Origin: Peiella sedimenti
GTDB taxonomy: Bacteria; Pseudomonadota; Alphaproteobacteria; Caulobacterales; Caulobacteraceae
Direction of reading: 5' to 3'
NCBI RefSeq assembly: GCF_030504955.1
Contig: NZ_JAUKTR010000005.1
Location: 62,001-126,000 of the forward strand
Length of the DNA: 64,000 bases
This document shows positions 47,753 to 56,204 of the stretch, piece by piece. A program made the position numbers and the translations under genes. Every line of letters begins with the position of its first letter. Position 1 is the stretch's first letter. A model generated the notes under the pieces. The model was not told the DNA's origin. It made no database searches and worked only from the letters and a program-made list of their open reading frames with translations.

Positions 47753-47911
47753 TCACCTCGCAAGCCAGCGGCGCACCCAATGGCCCACGACGTTGAGAAC
47801 ACTAGACCGAGCCGGATGTCGCTTAGGGCCTCCAGACGGAACTCTCCCTCTCCGGACGGCTGCCTTCAGACGCTCCAGATTGTCATCGAGGGCATCGCGG
47901 GCGCGACGCAT
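47753..47911 (-). CDS. 52-residue basic protein, fifth gene of the ZorAB-like operon
   Basis: The ATG at 47911 overlaps the stop of the OmpA-like gene by one base (TGATG), and AGGAGG lies five bases upstream inside that gene. It encodes 52 residues, starting MRRARDALDDNLERLKAAVR and ending in an Arg/Trp-rich segment (VRRWLAR). The net charge is strongly positive. The overlap and ribosome site argue that it is made. No homologue is known to me. Confidence 0.5.
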   Translation of the reverse strand: MRRARDALDDNLERLKAAVRRGRVPSGGPKRHPARSSVLNVVGHWVRRWLAR

Positions 47912-48825
47912 CAGTTCCTCCTCCGATGCTCCGGCTGGGCCTGGCCGGTTGAGCGTCGAAGGCGGATCTCGATCCGTCTTCTGGACTGGTCATCGCGGGG
48001 CGCAGTGCCGTCAGCCATACGGTCTACCGGCACGATCATCTGGGCACCGGACAGCGGCAGGATAGTCACGTTGGCCAAACGGGGATCGGCACGCAGGATA
48101 CGGACGACGGCCACAGCCCTCGCCATGGCGAGACCGGCATTGTCGGTCGATCGCAGTTCGGCGATTGGATAGCCGCCAGCCGAAGCTGTGATGAGGCGTC
48201 CGTCGAGATTGCTGGTTCCCACCATCGGAACCTCGTCGGTGTGACCTATTACCTCGATCACGTTGACGTCGTAGTCGGCGACGGCCGAAGCCAGCATGGG
48301 CACGATGTCGGTGCGCAGGCTCTGCTCGAACTCGGGTCGTAGCGTCGCCTTGCCGCTCTCGAAATAATAGCCGCCCGCCTCGCTCAGGTTGAAGAAGGGC
48401 GGCCATTCTCCCTCCCGCCCGCGTTCGGCGGCGGAGACGGCGCGTCTGAGGTAGTCGGCCGGGTCGTCTTCACCGGCGGCCTCACGCACCTGTCGACCCA
48501 GTTCCGCGTCCTCAACGAGGGTCGATAGTCCTTCCTCGCGGCCCGAACGCTCAATCTGGTCGCGAACCTCGATTGCGCGCACCAGCTCCCGAAAATAGTC
48601 GTCCGCGTTCTGCGCCTGTGGATAGGCCTGCTGGAGGCGCTCTATAAGGCGAGAGGCGCCGCCTTGGTCCAGGGCGGCGATGCGCCGGTCCCGGTTCTGA
48701 AGCGCAGCCGCCAGCGCCATGAGCAGTAGGAACAGCAGAAGGACCATCACCTCGGCGATCGTCAGGCCAAGGACCAGGCCGCGGCGATAGGCCCTGTCCT
48801 GACGAAGATCAGGAAGGTCGGTCAT
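47911..48825 (-). CDS. ZorB/MotB-like membrane protein with OmpA domain
   Basis: 304 residues. One membrane helix at about 18-42 (TIAEVMVLLLFLLLMALAA), a helical linker, and an OmpA-type peptidoglycan-binding domain from about 150 (YYFESGKATLRPEFEQS, VIEVIGHTDEVPM, RRRIEIRL). This is the layout of MotB, TolR-like stators and ZorB. It overlaps the ZorA-like gene by 4 bp. It should anchor the complex to the cell wall next to the ion channel. Confidence 0.82.
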   Translation of the reverse strand: MTDLPDLRQDRAYRRGLVLGLTIAEVMVLLLFLLLMALAAALQNRDRRIAALDQGGASRLIERLQQAYPQAQNADDYFRELVRAIEVRDQIERSGREEGLSTLVEDAELGRQVREAAGEDDPADYLRRAVSAAERGREGEWPPFFNLSEAGGYYFESGKATLRPEFEQSLRTDIVPMLASAVADYDVNVIEVIGHTDEVPMVGTSNLDGRLITASAGGYPIAELRSTDNAGLAMARAVAVVRILRADPRLANVTILPLSGAQMIVPVDRMADGTAPRDDQSRRRIEIRLRRSTGQAQPEHRRRN

Positions 48826-50072
48826 TCCGGCCGCCGCTCCACCTTCTCGACGAGCTCACGCGTCATCTCGACCAGGGCTCCGTGGACCTTCGCGACGTTC
48901 TCCCGCGAGCGCGCCACCTCCTGCTCCAGCGCGCTGTTGTGTCGGGCAGCTGTCTCGGCACCTGCCCGCACCTGTTCCCCGAGGCTCTCAACCAGCGCAG
49001 CCTGGGACCGGACAACCGCTTCCAGATCACCCCGCAGCCGCTCGAGCACGCCGGCGATCCCCGCCATCGCCTCGTCCGCGACAGCTCGTGGCACGGCCTG
49101 GATGTCGGACAGCTTTCCGGCCAGCACACGCTCAAGCCGGACGGTCGATTCGTTCAGCCCCTCGACGTGCTGTCCCAGGCGGGAAGCTGCGGCGGCCATT
49201 TCCCGCACGGTGTCGGCCGCGCCGGCCTGCAGCTGCCCAACACCGCTGCTCTGTTCGACGAGATCACGCAGGATGACCTGCGACCGCTCGGCCGCACTTT
49301 CGAGCGCATTCAGGGCTGTCGTTATGCGGGACTGGGCCTCCTCAAGCCCCGCGAGGGCTGCTGCGTGACTTTCGATCCCGCTCACCACCCGGTCAGTGGC
49401 GGTGGTGATCTTCTTTGAGCGGGAGACCGTGGCCTCCGATGTTTCTGTGACCGCTGTGGTCGCCTGGCCCGCCACCTCCCTGACCGCCGTCCCGGCGGCG
49501 TCCGCTACCGAGCGAATGCCATCCACCATCTCGGCACGAAGTTCCTCAAGGGACTGCCGGGTCTGGCGGCTGAAGTCGTTCATGCTGACGACCGCCCGGG
49601 ACAGCTCAGCCTTCAGCTTGCCTGAGGCAGCCGCAAGCTCCAGCCGCGCGGAGGTTTCTGCCTCGGCGATGTCGGGACGGCTTTGATTGAAATAGACCCG
49701 AAGTACGAGCCCCACGATCGTTGTCAGAAGCGCGACGCCGAAGCCGCTTATAATCGTGTCGGCGGTTTCGGCCGGATTGAAGGTGAAGATCGCATAGGCC
49801 AAGCTCGCCAGGGTGTAGACGAGTCCGAGATAATAGCAGTTGTCTCCAGCTTGGTCGCTTCGCAGCCGACCGGTACCCGTCTGCTGGATAAGAAGCGCAT
49901 AGGCGAGGATGGCCGCGGCCGCGCAAAGCGCGATGACGACGGCGTGGACACCTATGACCTTGCTCAGAATGATCAGGGCGGCACCGCCGAAGGCGAAGCA
50001 CAGAAAGCCGTAACGATCGATGAGCCCTCGCTCGGTCAGGCGATCCACGAAAGAGATGCCGCTGCCCGTCAT
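48822..50072 (-). CDS. ZorA/MotA-like channel protein with long coiled-coil tail
   Basis: 416 residues. Four membrane helices lie at about 21-41, 43-63, 79-98 and 107-128; the last (ISGFGVALLTTIVGLVLR) has the TxxGL pattern of MotA/TolQ/ExbB proton channels. Residues 135-416 form a continuous helical, Ala/Glu/Arg-rich coiled coil like the tail of ZorA. Together with the OmpA-domain partner it suggests an ion-driven stator. The two upstream genes are not those of known Zorya types. Confidence 0.78.
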   Translation of the reverse strand: MTGSGISFVDRLTERGLIDRYGFLCFAFGGAALIILSKVIGVHAVVIALCAAAAILAYALLIQQTGTGRLRSDQAGDNCYYLGLVYTLASLAYAIFTFNPAETADTIISGFGVALLTTIVGLVLRVYFNQSRPDIAEAETSARLELAAASGKLKAELSRAVVSMNDFSRQTRQSLEELRAEMVDGIRSVADAAGTAVREVAGQATTAVTETSEATVSRSKKITTATDRVVSGIESHAAALAGLEEAQSRITTALNALESAAERSQVILRDLVEQSSGVGQLQAGAADTVREMAAAASRLGQHVEGLNESTVRLERVLAGKLSDIQAVPRAVADEAMAGIAGVLERLRGDLEAVVRSQAALVESLGEQVRAGAETAARHNSALEQEVARSRENVAKVHGALVEMTRELVEKVERRPE

Positions 50073-50078
50073 TTCAGC

Positions 50079-50912
50079 TTATCCACTCACGTTGTAGGCG
50101 CGCGTGACCGTCGCGCCCTGTGCGGTCAGCAAGGCATCCCACAGATCCACGAGCGCACGCGGCTGGGTCCGTGTGGTATCCGAACGCTCCAGCATCCAGA
50201 TCTCGGCCTCGACATCCCTCAGGTCGGTGCGGACGCGCCGAAACGCGGCGGATTCCACGAAGGCCTCCGCAGACGGGAGCCCACGGTAGAAGCTGACTGT
50301 GTCGGTGTTCTGGAGCAGGTCCGACGCCAAGATCAGACGCCGGGGAAGACCTTGGACCTCTGGTGCGAGGAGTTCCGTCAGCGCCGCGGATTGGACGGAC
50401 TCGAGGATCGGAGAGCGCGTGGAGCCGCTTGCCCGGGAAAGGTCGGTGAAGGCCTCGTTCAGCGGCAGGACGAACTCCTCGGCGTGCATCCGTTGGACCC
50501 TCCCCGGGTTACCGGTCCACTCGCTGACGTCCTCGGCCCTTCCGGGATTGCACCGCACGATCACAGGTTCAAGCAGTCGGTCGGCAGCAGAGTCGACCTT
50601 CATGACCACAAGCTTGCCGTAACGCGGGATTGAGTTGCGCAGAACGGCCAGCTGGTTTTGGAAGTCCTGGCGCTGCGCCACCGTCATGGGGTCCGTCACG
50701 TCCACGAGAAGGAGCACGACGCTTGCCGGTTCAGCGGGACAGAGGGTTTCGGGGTCTAGCGCCCTGTGGCCTCGGGACACCATGAGGTAACCGCCGAGCA
50801 CAACGACGCCGGCAAGTCCGACCAGCCCGATCTTCAGCCAGCCCTTTCGCGTCTCGCTTTCAGCAGCCCGATTTGCCGGCCGCGCCCTGCGGGACTGTCG
50901 GTTCCTACGCAT
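50079..50912 (-). CDS. Membrane-anchored VWA-like protein
   Basis: 277 residues. A basic N-terminus and one membrane helix at about 26-46 are followed by a domain that opens with VVLLLVDVTDPMT, reminiscent of the metal-site strand of von Willebrand A domains but with TDxxT in place of DxSxS. Two cysteines may pair outside the membrane. Its stop lies 6 bp before the ZorA-like start, and its start overlaps the upstream gene by 8 bp. Confidence 0.65.
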   Translation of the reverse strand: MRRNRQSRRARPANRAAESETRKGWLKIGLVGLAGVVVLGGYLMVSRGHRALDPETLCPAEPASVVLLLVDVTDPMTVAQRQDFQNQLAVLRNSIPRYGKLVVMKVDSAADRLLEPVIVRCNPGRAEDVSEWTGNPGRVQRMHAEEFVLPLNEAFTDLSRASGSTRSPILESVQSAALTELLAPEVQGLPRRLILASDLLQNTDTVSFYRGLPSAEAFVESAAFRRVRTDLRDVEAEIWMLERSDTTRTQPRALVDLWDALLTAQGATVTRAYNVSG

Positions 50913-52305
50913 CGGAGAGTTTCCGTTTCAGCGCGTCGAGAGGTTCAAAGGCCCCTACAGCTTCATCGAAGGCTGACGAGAGGTCGCCGATGGCCCGGTC
51001 AAGCATAGTCTCTGCCGACCTGATGTCAGTTTCCGATACCGGAAGCGGCGGCGGCGGCGGCAGCACCGTGCGGGGCAAAACCCAGGGGGTGGAGAAGGTG
51101 GGGGGAGATGGCGTCGACCGGGCCGCCTGGTTGGCGGCGCGATAGTCCTGCAGCAGACTGTTGGCAATCACTTCAAGCTGGTTGCTGAACTCGTCAAAAC
51201 GCCGCACGAAGGCCGCTCGCGCAGCGAGAATCTGTCCCCTTTCAGCGGCCTGGCCTGCCAGTTCGTCGCGAACCGAAGCGACCTCGTCGACGGCCTCATC
51301 GCGGATTTCCTGCAGTTCCGCCGTCGCGGATTCCACCGCTGACGCATAGGCGTCGCAGCGTTCATCGTGGCGCCGCGAGACGCGACCGAAGCCCGGATAG
51401 GGGTCGTCCATACGAAAGCCGGAGAGAGCGGCCAGGGCCGCAAACAGAATGCCTGCGAGCAGAAGCGCCCAGGAATAGATGCTGTCTGGCGCTCCAGACA
51501 TCATGGCGAGCGCCTGAACTTCCGGATTCTCAACGCCGCTGACCTTGGCGTCTCTGTAGTGGGCCGCGCCTACATTCCAGACGAGCATCAGCACGATCCA
51601 CAGTGCCGTGACGGTCCACCCGATGACTTTACGCATGGGAGCACGGTGAAGAGTCTGGGGCCACACCAGTCGGCCTACAACGGCAGCGATTCCGACGTTG
51701 AGCGCCCCAATCGTTCCGGCCGCGACCACGCCGCCGAGATAGCCCATGTCGTCATTTTGGCGGAGCAGCGAGGCGTTGAGCAGGGTCTCGACGCCCCACG
51801 CGCCGACAATGGCGCCCCAGCCGGCCGGCCCGGAAAGAGCGCGGTGAGCGGGCCGGCGCAGCCCGTGTTCCAGACAGAACTCTCGCAGTTCGGAGTAAGA
51901 GCTCTCAATGTCGTCCTTGCGGTTGGCCAGACGATTGAGTGCGTTGCCGACGCTGGCCCTGAAATCGCTTACAGCAAGCCGTGCCGAGGCGGCGATAGAG
52001 GAGGTGCTCCCAAGAAGGGCGAGTTCTGCGCTCCGGCCGTCGTACGTGCGGATGCTGTTTGCCGCGTCCGACTGCGCACGCGCGTACACTTCCAAGACGT
52101 GCGTAGCGATCTCTGCTTCCACGAAATCAAGCGTCCGCAGATGTGAGGGCGGCTGTTCCAGCGCCCCCTGTTCGGTGCCGCGCTCGCGGAGCCTCAAGCG
52201 CTCAGACGTCGCCTCCCTGTCGATCTGGATGAACGGATCTTCCATCGGAGCGAGCAGTGGCTCGCGCCGAGCGAACAGTTCCCGCAGTTTCGCCATTGCC
52301 CCCAT
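50905..52305 (-). CDS. Multi-helix membrane protein with coiled-coil ends, first gene of the ZorAB-like operon
   Basis: 466 residues from the ATG at 52305; an ATG at 52296 is also possible. Helical N-terminal 150 residues, four membrane helices between about 155 and 305 (for example GYLGGVVAAGTIGALNVGIA and WTVTALWIVLMLVWNVG), then a coiled coil, a Pro-rich stretch and a C-terminal helix pair. I do not recognise the family. Gene coupling (8 bp overlap) places it in the same complex as the VWA-like, channel and OmpA-like proteins. Confidence 0.72.
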   Translation of the reverse strand: MGAMAKLRELFARREPLLAPMEDPFIQIDREATSERLRLRERGTEQGALEQPPSHLRTLDFVEAEIATHVLEVYARAQSDAANSIRTYDGRSAELALLGSTSSIAASARLAVSDFRASVGNALNRLANRKDDIESSYSELREFCLEHGLRRPAHRALSGPAGWGAIVGAWGVETLLNASLLRQNDDMGYLGGVVAAGTIGALNVGIAAVVGRLVWPQTLHRAPMRKVIGWTVTALWIVLMLVWNVGAAHYRDAKVSGVENPEVQALAMMSGAPDSIYSWALLLAGILFAALAALSGFRMDDPYPGFGRVSRRHDERCDAYASAVESATAELQEIRDEAVDEVASVRDELAGQAAERGQILAARAAFVRRFDEFSNQLEVIANSLLQDYRAANQAARSTPSPPTFSTPWVLPRTVLPPPPPLPVSETDIRSAETMLDRAIGDLSSAFDEAVGAFEPLDALKRKLSDA

Positions 52306-52647
52306 GGCTGCACCATATGCGGGAGATATCCTGGGTGGAAGCCCCGGGAAATTCAGTGCACTGGGTCCACAAACTGGCAGGCACCGGACACGTCCATGCA
52401 ACCCCTTTCCTGTTCAGGGCCGCGGTCTCACTTCGCCGACTTGCGGGACCCCAGCCCGGCGAAGCGTCATGGTCGGCCCGCGCGGGGGGCCTGGGCGTTC
52501 TGACCCCCGCGCCTGACTCCAATCGGACCTTGCGAAGGTCCACTAGTCGGAGTTCGGCGTAGCGCCAGCCTCCGCGGCGACGACCTGTCTCAACGGCGAC
52601 GTTGGGGAGGTCTGCTGATTGCGCGGAATAGCAGTTAAGGCCGCTGG
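52306..52647. other. 342 bp without a supported gene
   Basis: It lies between the SPARDA stop and the first gene of the ZorAB-like operon, both read leftward. It should contain the promoter of that operon. A GC-rich inverted repeat (GCGCGGGGG at 52480-52488 and CCCCCGCGC at 52504-52512) could end SPARDA transcription, but has no U-run. Frames present look like chance open frames. Confidence 0.45.
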
Positions 52648-54102
52648 CTACGTGTATCGCCGAAAATCCGGCGAAACGTCCGCGCCGTACTCGACGTGTT
52701 TGAGGATGCGCCCGACTTCACGGGCTGCCTTGATGGGCGCAGGGAGCTTCTGATCAAACTGCGTTGTATTCCAATTGACCTTCGTCAGCGCCAGCACGTC
52801 CTTCGCCAGCGCCAAGAGGTTGCTGTCGGTATTTTGGTGCGGCACCAGCAGCAGCGGGCGCGGTACGCGCAGCCCTGGGTAGGTCCCGTAGAAGGGGACG
52901 CTGCCGCGCGTATAGAGTAGGCCTTTGCCGCCCAGATCGACGAACGTGCCACGCAGGACGGGGTAATTGCCGTCACGGAACATCGCTATCGGTGAGCTTT
53001 CCTGCACCCACACGAGATCACACATCTCGATCCCGTGTTTTTGGAGCGCTGCGTCGATTCCTTCCGCCTCTTCGGGCCGGAATCGCGACGTTTTGAGGAC
53101 AACCAGCCGCGCGGGTACGTGGCGGTGATGCGCCTTGTAGGCGGCAATCGACTGCGCGACCAAGTCCTCCGCACCCTGAGCGGTCAAGTACGGATGTCGG
53201 CCCCGTATTTCGGTCTGCGCACGAGCACCGCGCAGGATGAGTCCGCGTCCGCGTTCGTCGAACATCTGGGCCGTGCTCGTCCAGAGCTGCTGGCCATCGA
53301 GGTCGCGATAGAAACCGATTCCAAGGAAGCTTGCGCGATACTCAGCCTGATGTGGGAGAAGCCGCCACGGCACCTTGCCCGCCTTATAGAACAGCGCGTT
53401 CAGGAGATTCCATGCACGGGTGGCTTTGACCTGCGTCTGGCGATTGCTGTCCCGCTTCACCTTCCGGGGGATTTTCGCGGCGTCATCCCATGTGTCTGGC
53501 CAGACGATCTGGGTTGGCACCGGCAGATGAAGCGTCTTGGCCTTTAGCAGGTCGCGGAAATTGAGCATGTCGCCACGCTCGTCGTAGTCCTCGCCAGCGT
53601 CAGCATCTTCCTCACTCTTCGCATTGACCAGCTTCTCGATCAGGGCAACCGGGAGGGCGAGAACGATCACGTCCGGTTTGGCGCTGCCTTCGACGAGCGC
53701 TGAGATCTGGCCCGTGATCAGTTCCACGGCTTGAATGACCGCTTCGTCGTGACGGCCGATGGTGGTGATTTCGCTGACCTGGCGCCGCGAAATGGAGACG
53801 GTTCCACCCTCCGGTACCTCGAATTTGCAGCGGAACGGGTTCTGATTTCCAAGGCCGGGGAAGTCCGGATTGAGATTGATGAGTTGCTTATTGCCGCTTT
53901 CGATTCCGCGTCCGGTCTCGGCGAGGAATTCGGTGAATCCCGCAACCGTGTCGTCTGTGCCGATCACACCGACACGAACGACCTCTCCGGAGCGGGGCTG
54001 GAGCGGACCGAACTCCCGCAAGCCCTGGCGGGGGTCGCAATGCTGGCCCCCATCGCCGAACTCAAGCATCGGCTCGTCGAAGACATGCGCCTTGAACGGC
54101 AT
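52648..54102 (-). CDS. Short prokaryotic Argonaute (MID-PIWI) of a SPARDA-type system
   Basis: 484 residues, the size of short pAgos, which keep MID and PIWI domains only. The C-terminal PIWI part is clear: YRDLDGQQLWTSTAQMFDER, FVDLGGKGLLYTRGSVPFYG and the family-typical LTKVNWNTTQFDQKLP. I could not find the catalytic DEDX set, as expected for short pAgos. It would bind a guide and target nucleic acid and activate the partner nuclease. Its ATG overlaps the stop of the DREN-APAZ gene by one base. Confidence 0.9.
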   Translation of the reverse strand: MPFKAHVFDEPMLEFGDGGQHCDPRQGLREFGPLQPRSGEVVRVGVIGTDDTVAGFTEFLAETGRGIESGNKQLINLNPDFPGLGNQNPFRCKFEVPEGGTVSISRRQVSEITTIGRHDEAVIQAVELITGQISALVEGSAKPDVIVLALPVALIEKLVNAKSEEDADAGEDYDERGDMLNFRDLLKAKTLHLPVPTQIVWPDTWDDAAKIPRKVKRDSNRQTQVKATRAWNLLNALFYKAGKVPWRLLPHQAEYRASFLGIGFYRDLDGQQLWTSTAQMFDERGRGLILRGARAQTEIRGRHPYLTAQGAEDLVAQSIAAYKAHHRHVPARLVVLKTSRFRPEEAEGIDAALQKHGIEMCDLVWVQESSPIAMFRDGNYPVLRGTFVDLGGKGLLYTRGSVPFYGTYPGLRVPRPLLLVPHQNTDSNLLALAKDVLALTKVNWNTTQFDQKLPAPIKAAREVGRILKHVEYGADVSPDFRRYT

Positions 54103-55433
54103 CAGACGCCCCCTTCTTCGAAGAGGTCCAGCGCTTCCATCTCTTTCGCGCGAGGATCAGTCCGGCTCCACGAATCCTCGGGAACGGCTTGGGAGAGTTG
54201 AATGATGGGCAGACGCTCGAACTGAAGGAGAGGGGCGGAAGTGCCAGTGTCGAAAAGCCCAACGTCATGGGTTCCGCTCTCAACAAGCAGGTGTTGCCAC
54301 ATCATCACCTGTCCGCGGACAGCCGCATTGCGCTCAAGGCGCTTTTTCCCGGCGAGCAGCGCCTCGGGATACCGGTGCGGCTGGAACCCGTCATAGGTGA
54401 AATAGAAATCGGGATCCACGACGACAAACCATTCGTCTGCAAGCCGCTCGAAACGCAGCCGCGCGGCGTGGTGCCGGACATACCCACGCCCTTCCTTCTT
54501 TTTGCTCGCATAGGCACTTACCACCTTGGCGGAGGTCTCATTGACGTTCGCCATATACCGGTAGCTCCGCCCCTTGTTGGGAGCTGTGGCCTTGAAGTGA
54601 AAGAGCCGATCCTTACGCAGATAGACGAGCTGCCCCCAAGTCTGCCGCTCGACGGTGCGGCGGAGCAAATCCATCGTGTCGATCAGATCGTCCTGCTCGT
54701 CGTTCAGCGCAAATAGTTTTGTATCGACCGCTTCAACCTGATCCAGATCGACAATGGCGCGGGTGCCGAAATCCCGTGGATCAAAAAAGGAAACAAACCG
54801 GCGCTTCCGGATGACCCAGTCGAATCGAGTGTTGCCGTGCTTGACCAGCTCGGGCACCGCATCCTGCCCGCTCCCGAATGGGGAGGTGGCGATGAAGATT
54901 TCCTCGGGCATCTTCACACGCAGCAGGTTGATGATGGCGCCCTCGCCCTGATTTAGAGGAGGTAGGAAGACGCCCGGCGTTCCCCGGTCTATTGTCAGGT
55001 TGCCAAGCCGATCCCCGCATGTCCGGTCAAAGAGGTCATCCCGTTTGTCGAATCGCAGGCGGCGCTCTTCGCCTCTCACGCAGTCGGTGACCTCCTTCCA
55101 GTACGCCGTCTCGTCAGACTTCCGCCATAGCACGATCACGACAGGGATATTTGACGTGCGCCAGTATTTCAGATCGTCGGGCTTGAGCAGATATTCAAAT
55201 CCGCGATCATCCTCGCGGGTGTATTGTCCGTTGTCCGTAGACTTCACCTGCACGGCCAGCAATTTACCCAGAGGTGCACCGCTGCGCGGATCGCGCAGTT
55301 CGATCAGGCCATCCGTGCCTGCTTCCAGCCGCCCGCGATGCTCGTAGATGAAGCCGGTTTCGAGCACGATCTTCTTGACCGCCGTCTCGCCGAGTTCCCC
55401 AAGCACCTGGCTATCGGTGATTCTCTTGGACAT
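54102..55433 (-). CDS. DREN-APAZ effector nuclease of a SPARDA-type system
   Basis: 443 residues. Residues 1 to about 150 are a DUF4365-type PD-(D/E)xK nuclease (DREN) with GTDGLIEL (Asp41, Glu45) and LLAVQVKS (Gln62, Lys64) as the likely active site. The rest matches the APAZ region that replaces the missing N/PAZ domains of short Argonautes. In SPARDA the pair degrades DNA when invader nucleic acid is sensed, killing or arresting the cell. It is the first gene of the two-gene operon and divergent from the DUF2026 gene. Confidence 0.88.
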   Translation of the reverse strand: MSKRITDSQVLGELGETAVKKIVLETGFIYEHRGRLEAGTDGLIELRDPRSGAPLGKLLAVQVKSTDNGQYTREDDRGFEYLLKPDDLKYWRTSNIPVVIVLWRKSDETAYWKEVTDCVRGEERRLRFDKRDDLFDRTCGDRLGNLTIDRGTPGVFLPPLNQGEGAIINLLRVKMPEEIFIATSPFGSGQDAVPELVKHGNTRFDWVIRKRRFVSFFDPRDFGTRAIVDLDQVEAVDTKLFALNDEQDDLIDTMDLLRRTVERQTWGQLVYLRKDRLFHFKATAPNKGRSYRYMANVNETSAKVVSAYASKKKEGRGYVRHHAARLRFERLADEWFVVVDPDFYFTYDGFQPHRYPEALLAGKKRLERNAAVRGQVMMWQHLLVESGTHDVGLFDTGTSAPLLQFERLPIIQLSQAVPEDSWSRTDPRAKEMEALDLFEEGGV

Positions 55434-55546
55434 CCGGCCATCATACGGCGCTTTGCGGTTGCGCCGAAGAGTATTGTTCGCGTTATGTTTCGCGCTGCCC
55501 CCGGGCCGTGTTGTCTGGTCCCCTACGGTGCCCCTAAGGAGGTCGT

Positions 55547-56191
55547 GTGTCTAAATCCCCCGCGGCGCGGTTCCTGATGCCCCTGAGCGAGTACAACCGC
55601 ATCTACCAAGTCGCGCATGGCACCATTGGAGACGTGGGCGACGCGCACCGCGCCTGCATGTTCTTCAATGCGTTCGGTGCTTACGTCCTCAGTAAACACT
55701 ACAAAATCCCCGCGCGAGTCGTCGCGGGAGCCTTTGGACTCTGTGTGAGCGACCGGCCGGATGTGGCGTTCTTCGGCCACCACACGGACGGTCGTCTGAG
55801 TTCATCGTCGGACGGCTTTCATATGTGGGTCCAAACCGAGACACACGTCTTGGACTTTATGGCACCAATCTTCCCTGAAGTGTTCGGCAGTTTGCTGCCT
55901 GACCGGCAGCTTCCCCGGAAGATGCTGCAGAAGCTAATCGCGGCCGAGGCGGCAGGTGCGTCTTCGTTGGCCGCCACCGGGGATTTCGTGACTTTCCCTG
56001 ACCTCAACCTAACCAATCAGCTGGTCGATAACTTCTTCAACCGGCCCGCGAATGGCGATCTGATAATGGTGGCGGAGGCTTGGTTCGGCTCCCGCCGCAC
56101 GAAGCAGAAGCGCTCGTTCGCTATGCAAAACGACCTCGGCGAAGTCTACGAACTGGCACTGCCCGCTACGGTGGCCACGGGCGCGTGGTAA
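55547..56191 (+). CDS. DUF2026 protein, transglutaminase-like cysteine enzyme fold
   Basis: 214 residues. A plausible Cys-His-Asp triad is present: Cys37 (AHRACMFFNAFGAYVL), His92 (DGFHMWVQTE) and Asp103 (HVLDFMAP), spaced as in transglutaminase/NlpC-like enzymes. DUF2026 is uncharacterised to my knowledge. It is divergent from SPARDA and convergent with the RES gene. It might be an accessory to either, or independent. Confidence 0.75.
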   Translation: MSKSPAARFLMPLSEYNRIYQVAHGTIGDVGDAHRACMFFNAFGAYVLSKHYKIPARVVAGAFGLCVSDRPDVAFFGHHTDGRLSSSSDGFHMWVQTETHVLDFMAPIFPEVFGSLLPDRQLPRKMLQKLIAAEAAGASSLAATGDFVTFPDLNLTNQLVDNFFNRPANGDLIMVAEAWFGSRRTKQKRSFAMQNDLGEVYELALPATVATGAW

Positions 56192-56204
56192 GGTCGATCG
56201 GCGA

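Noticed and set aside
47911-50072. Calling the ZorA/ZorB-like pair a canonical Zorya system
   Set aside because: No ZorC, ZorD, ZorE or type III partner is adjacent; the two upstream genes are different, so only a likeness is claimed.
52480-52512. GC-rich inverted repeat as a terminator for SPARDA
   Set aside because: It has a 9 bp stem but a long loop and no U-run on either strand, so it was left as a note in the non-coding feature.
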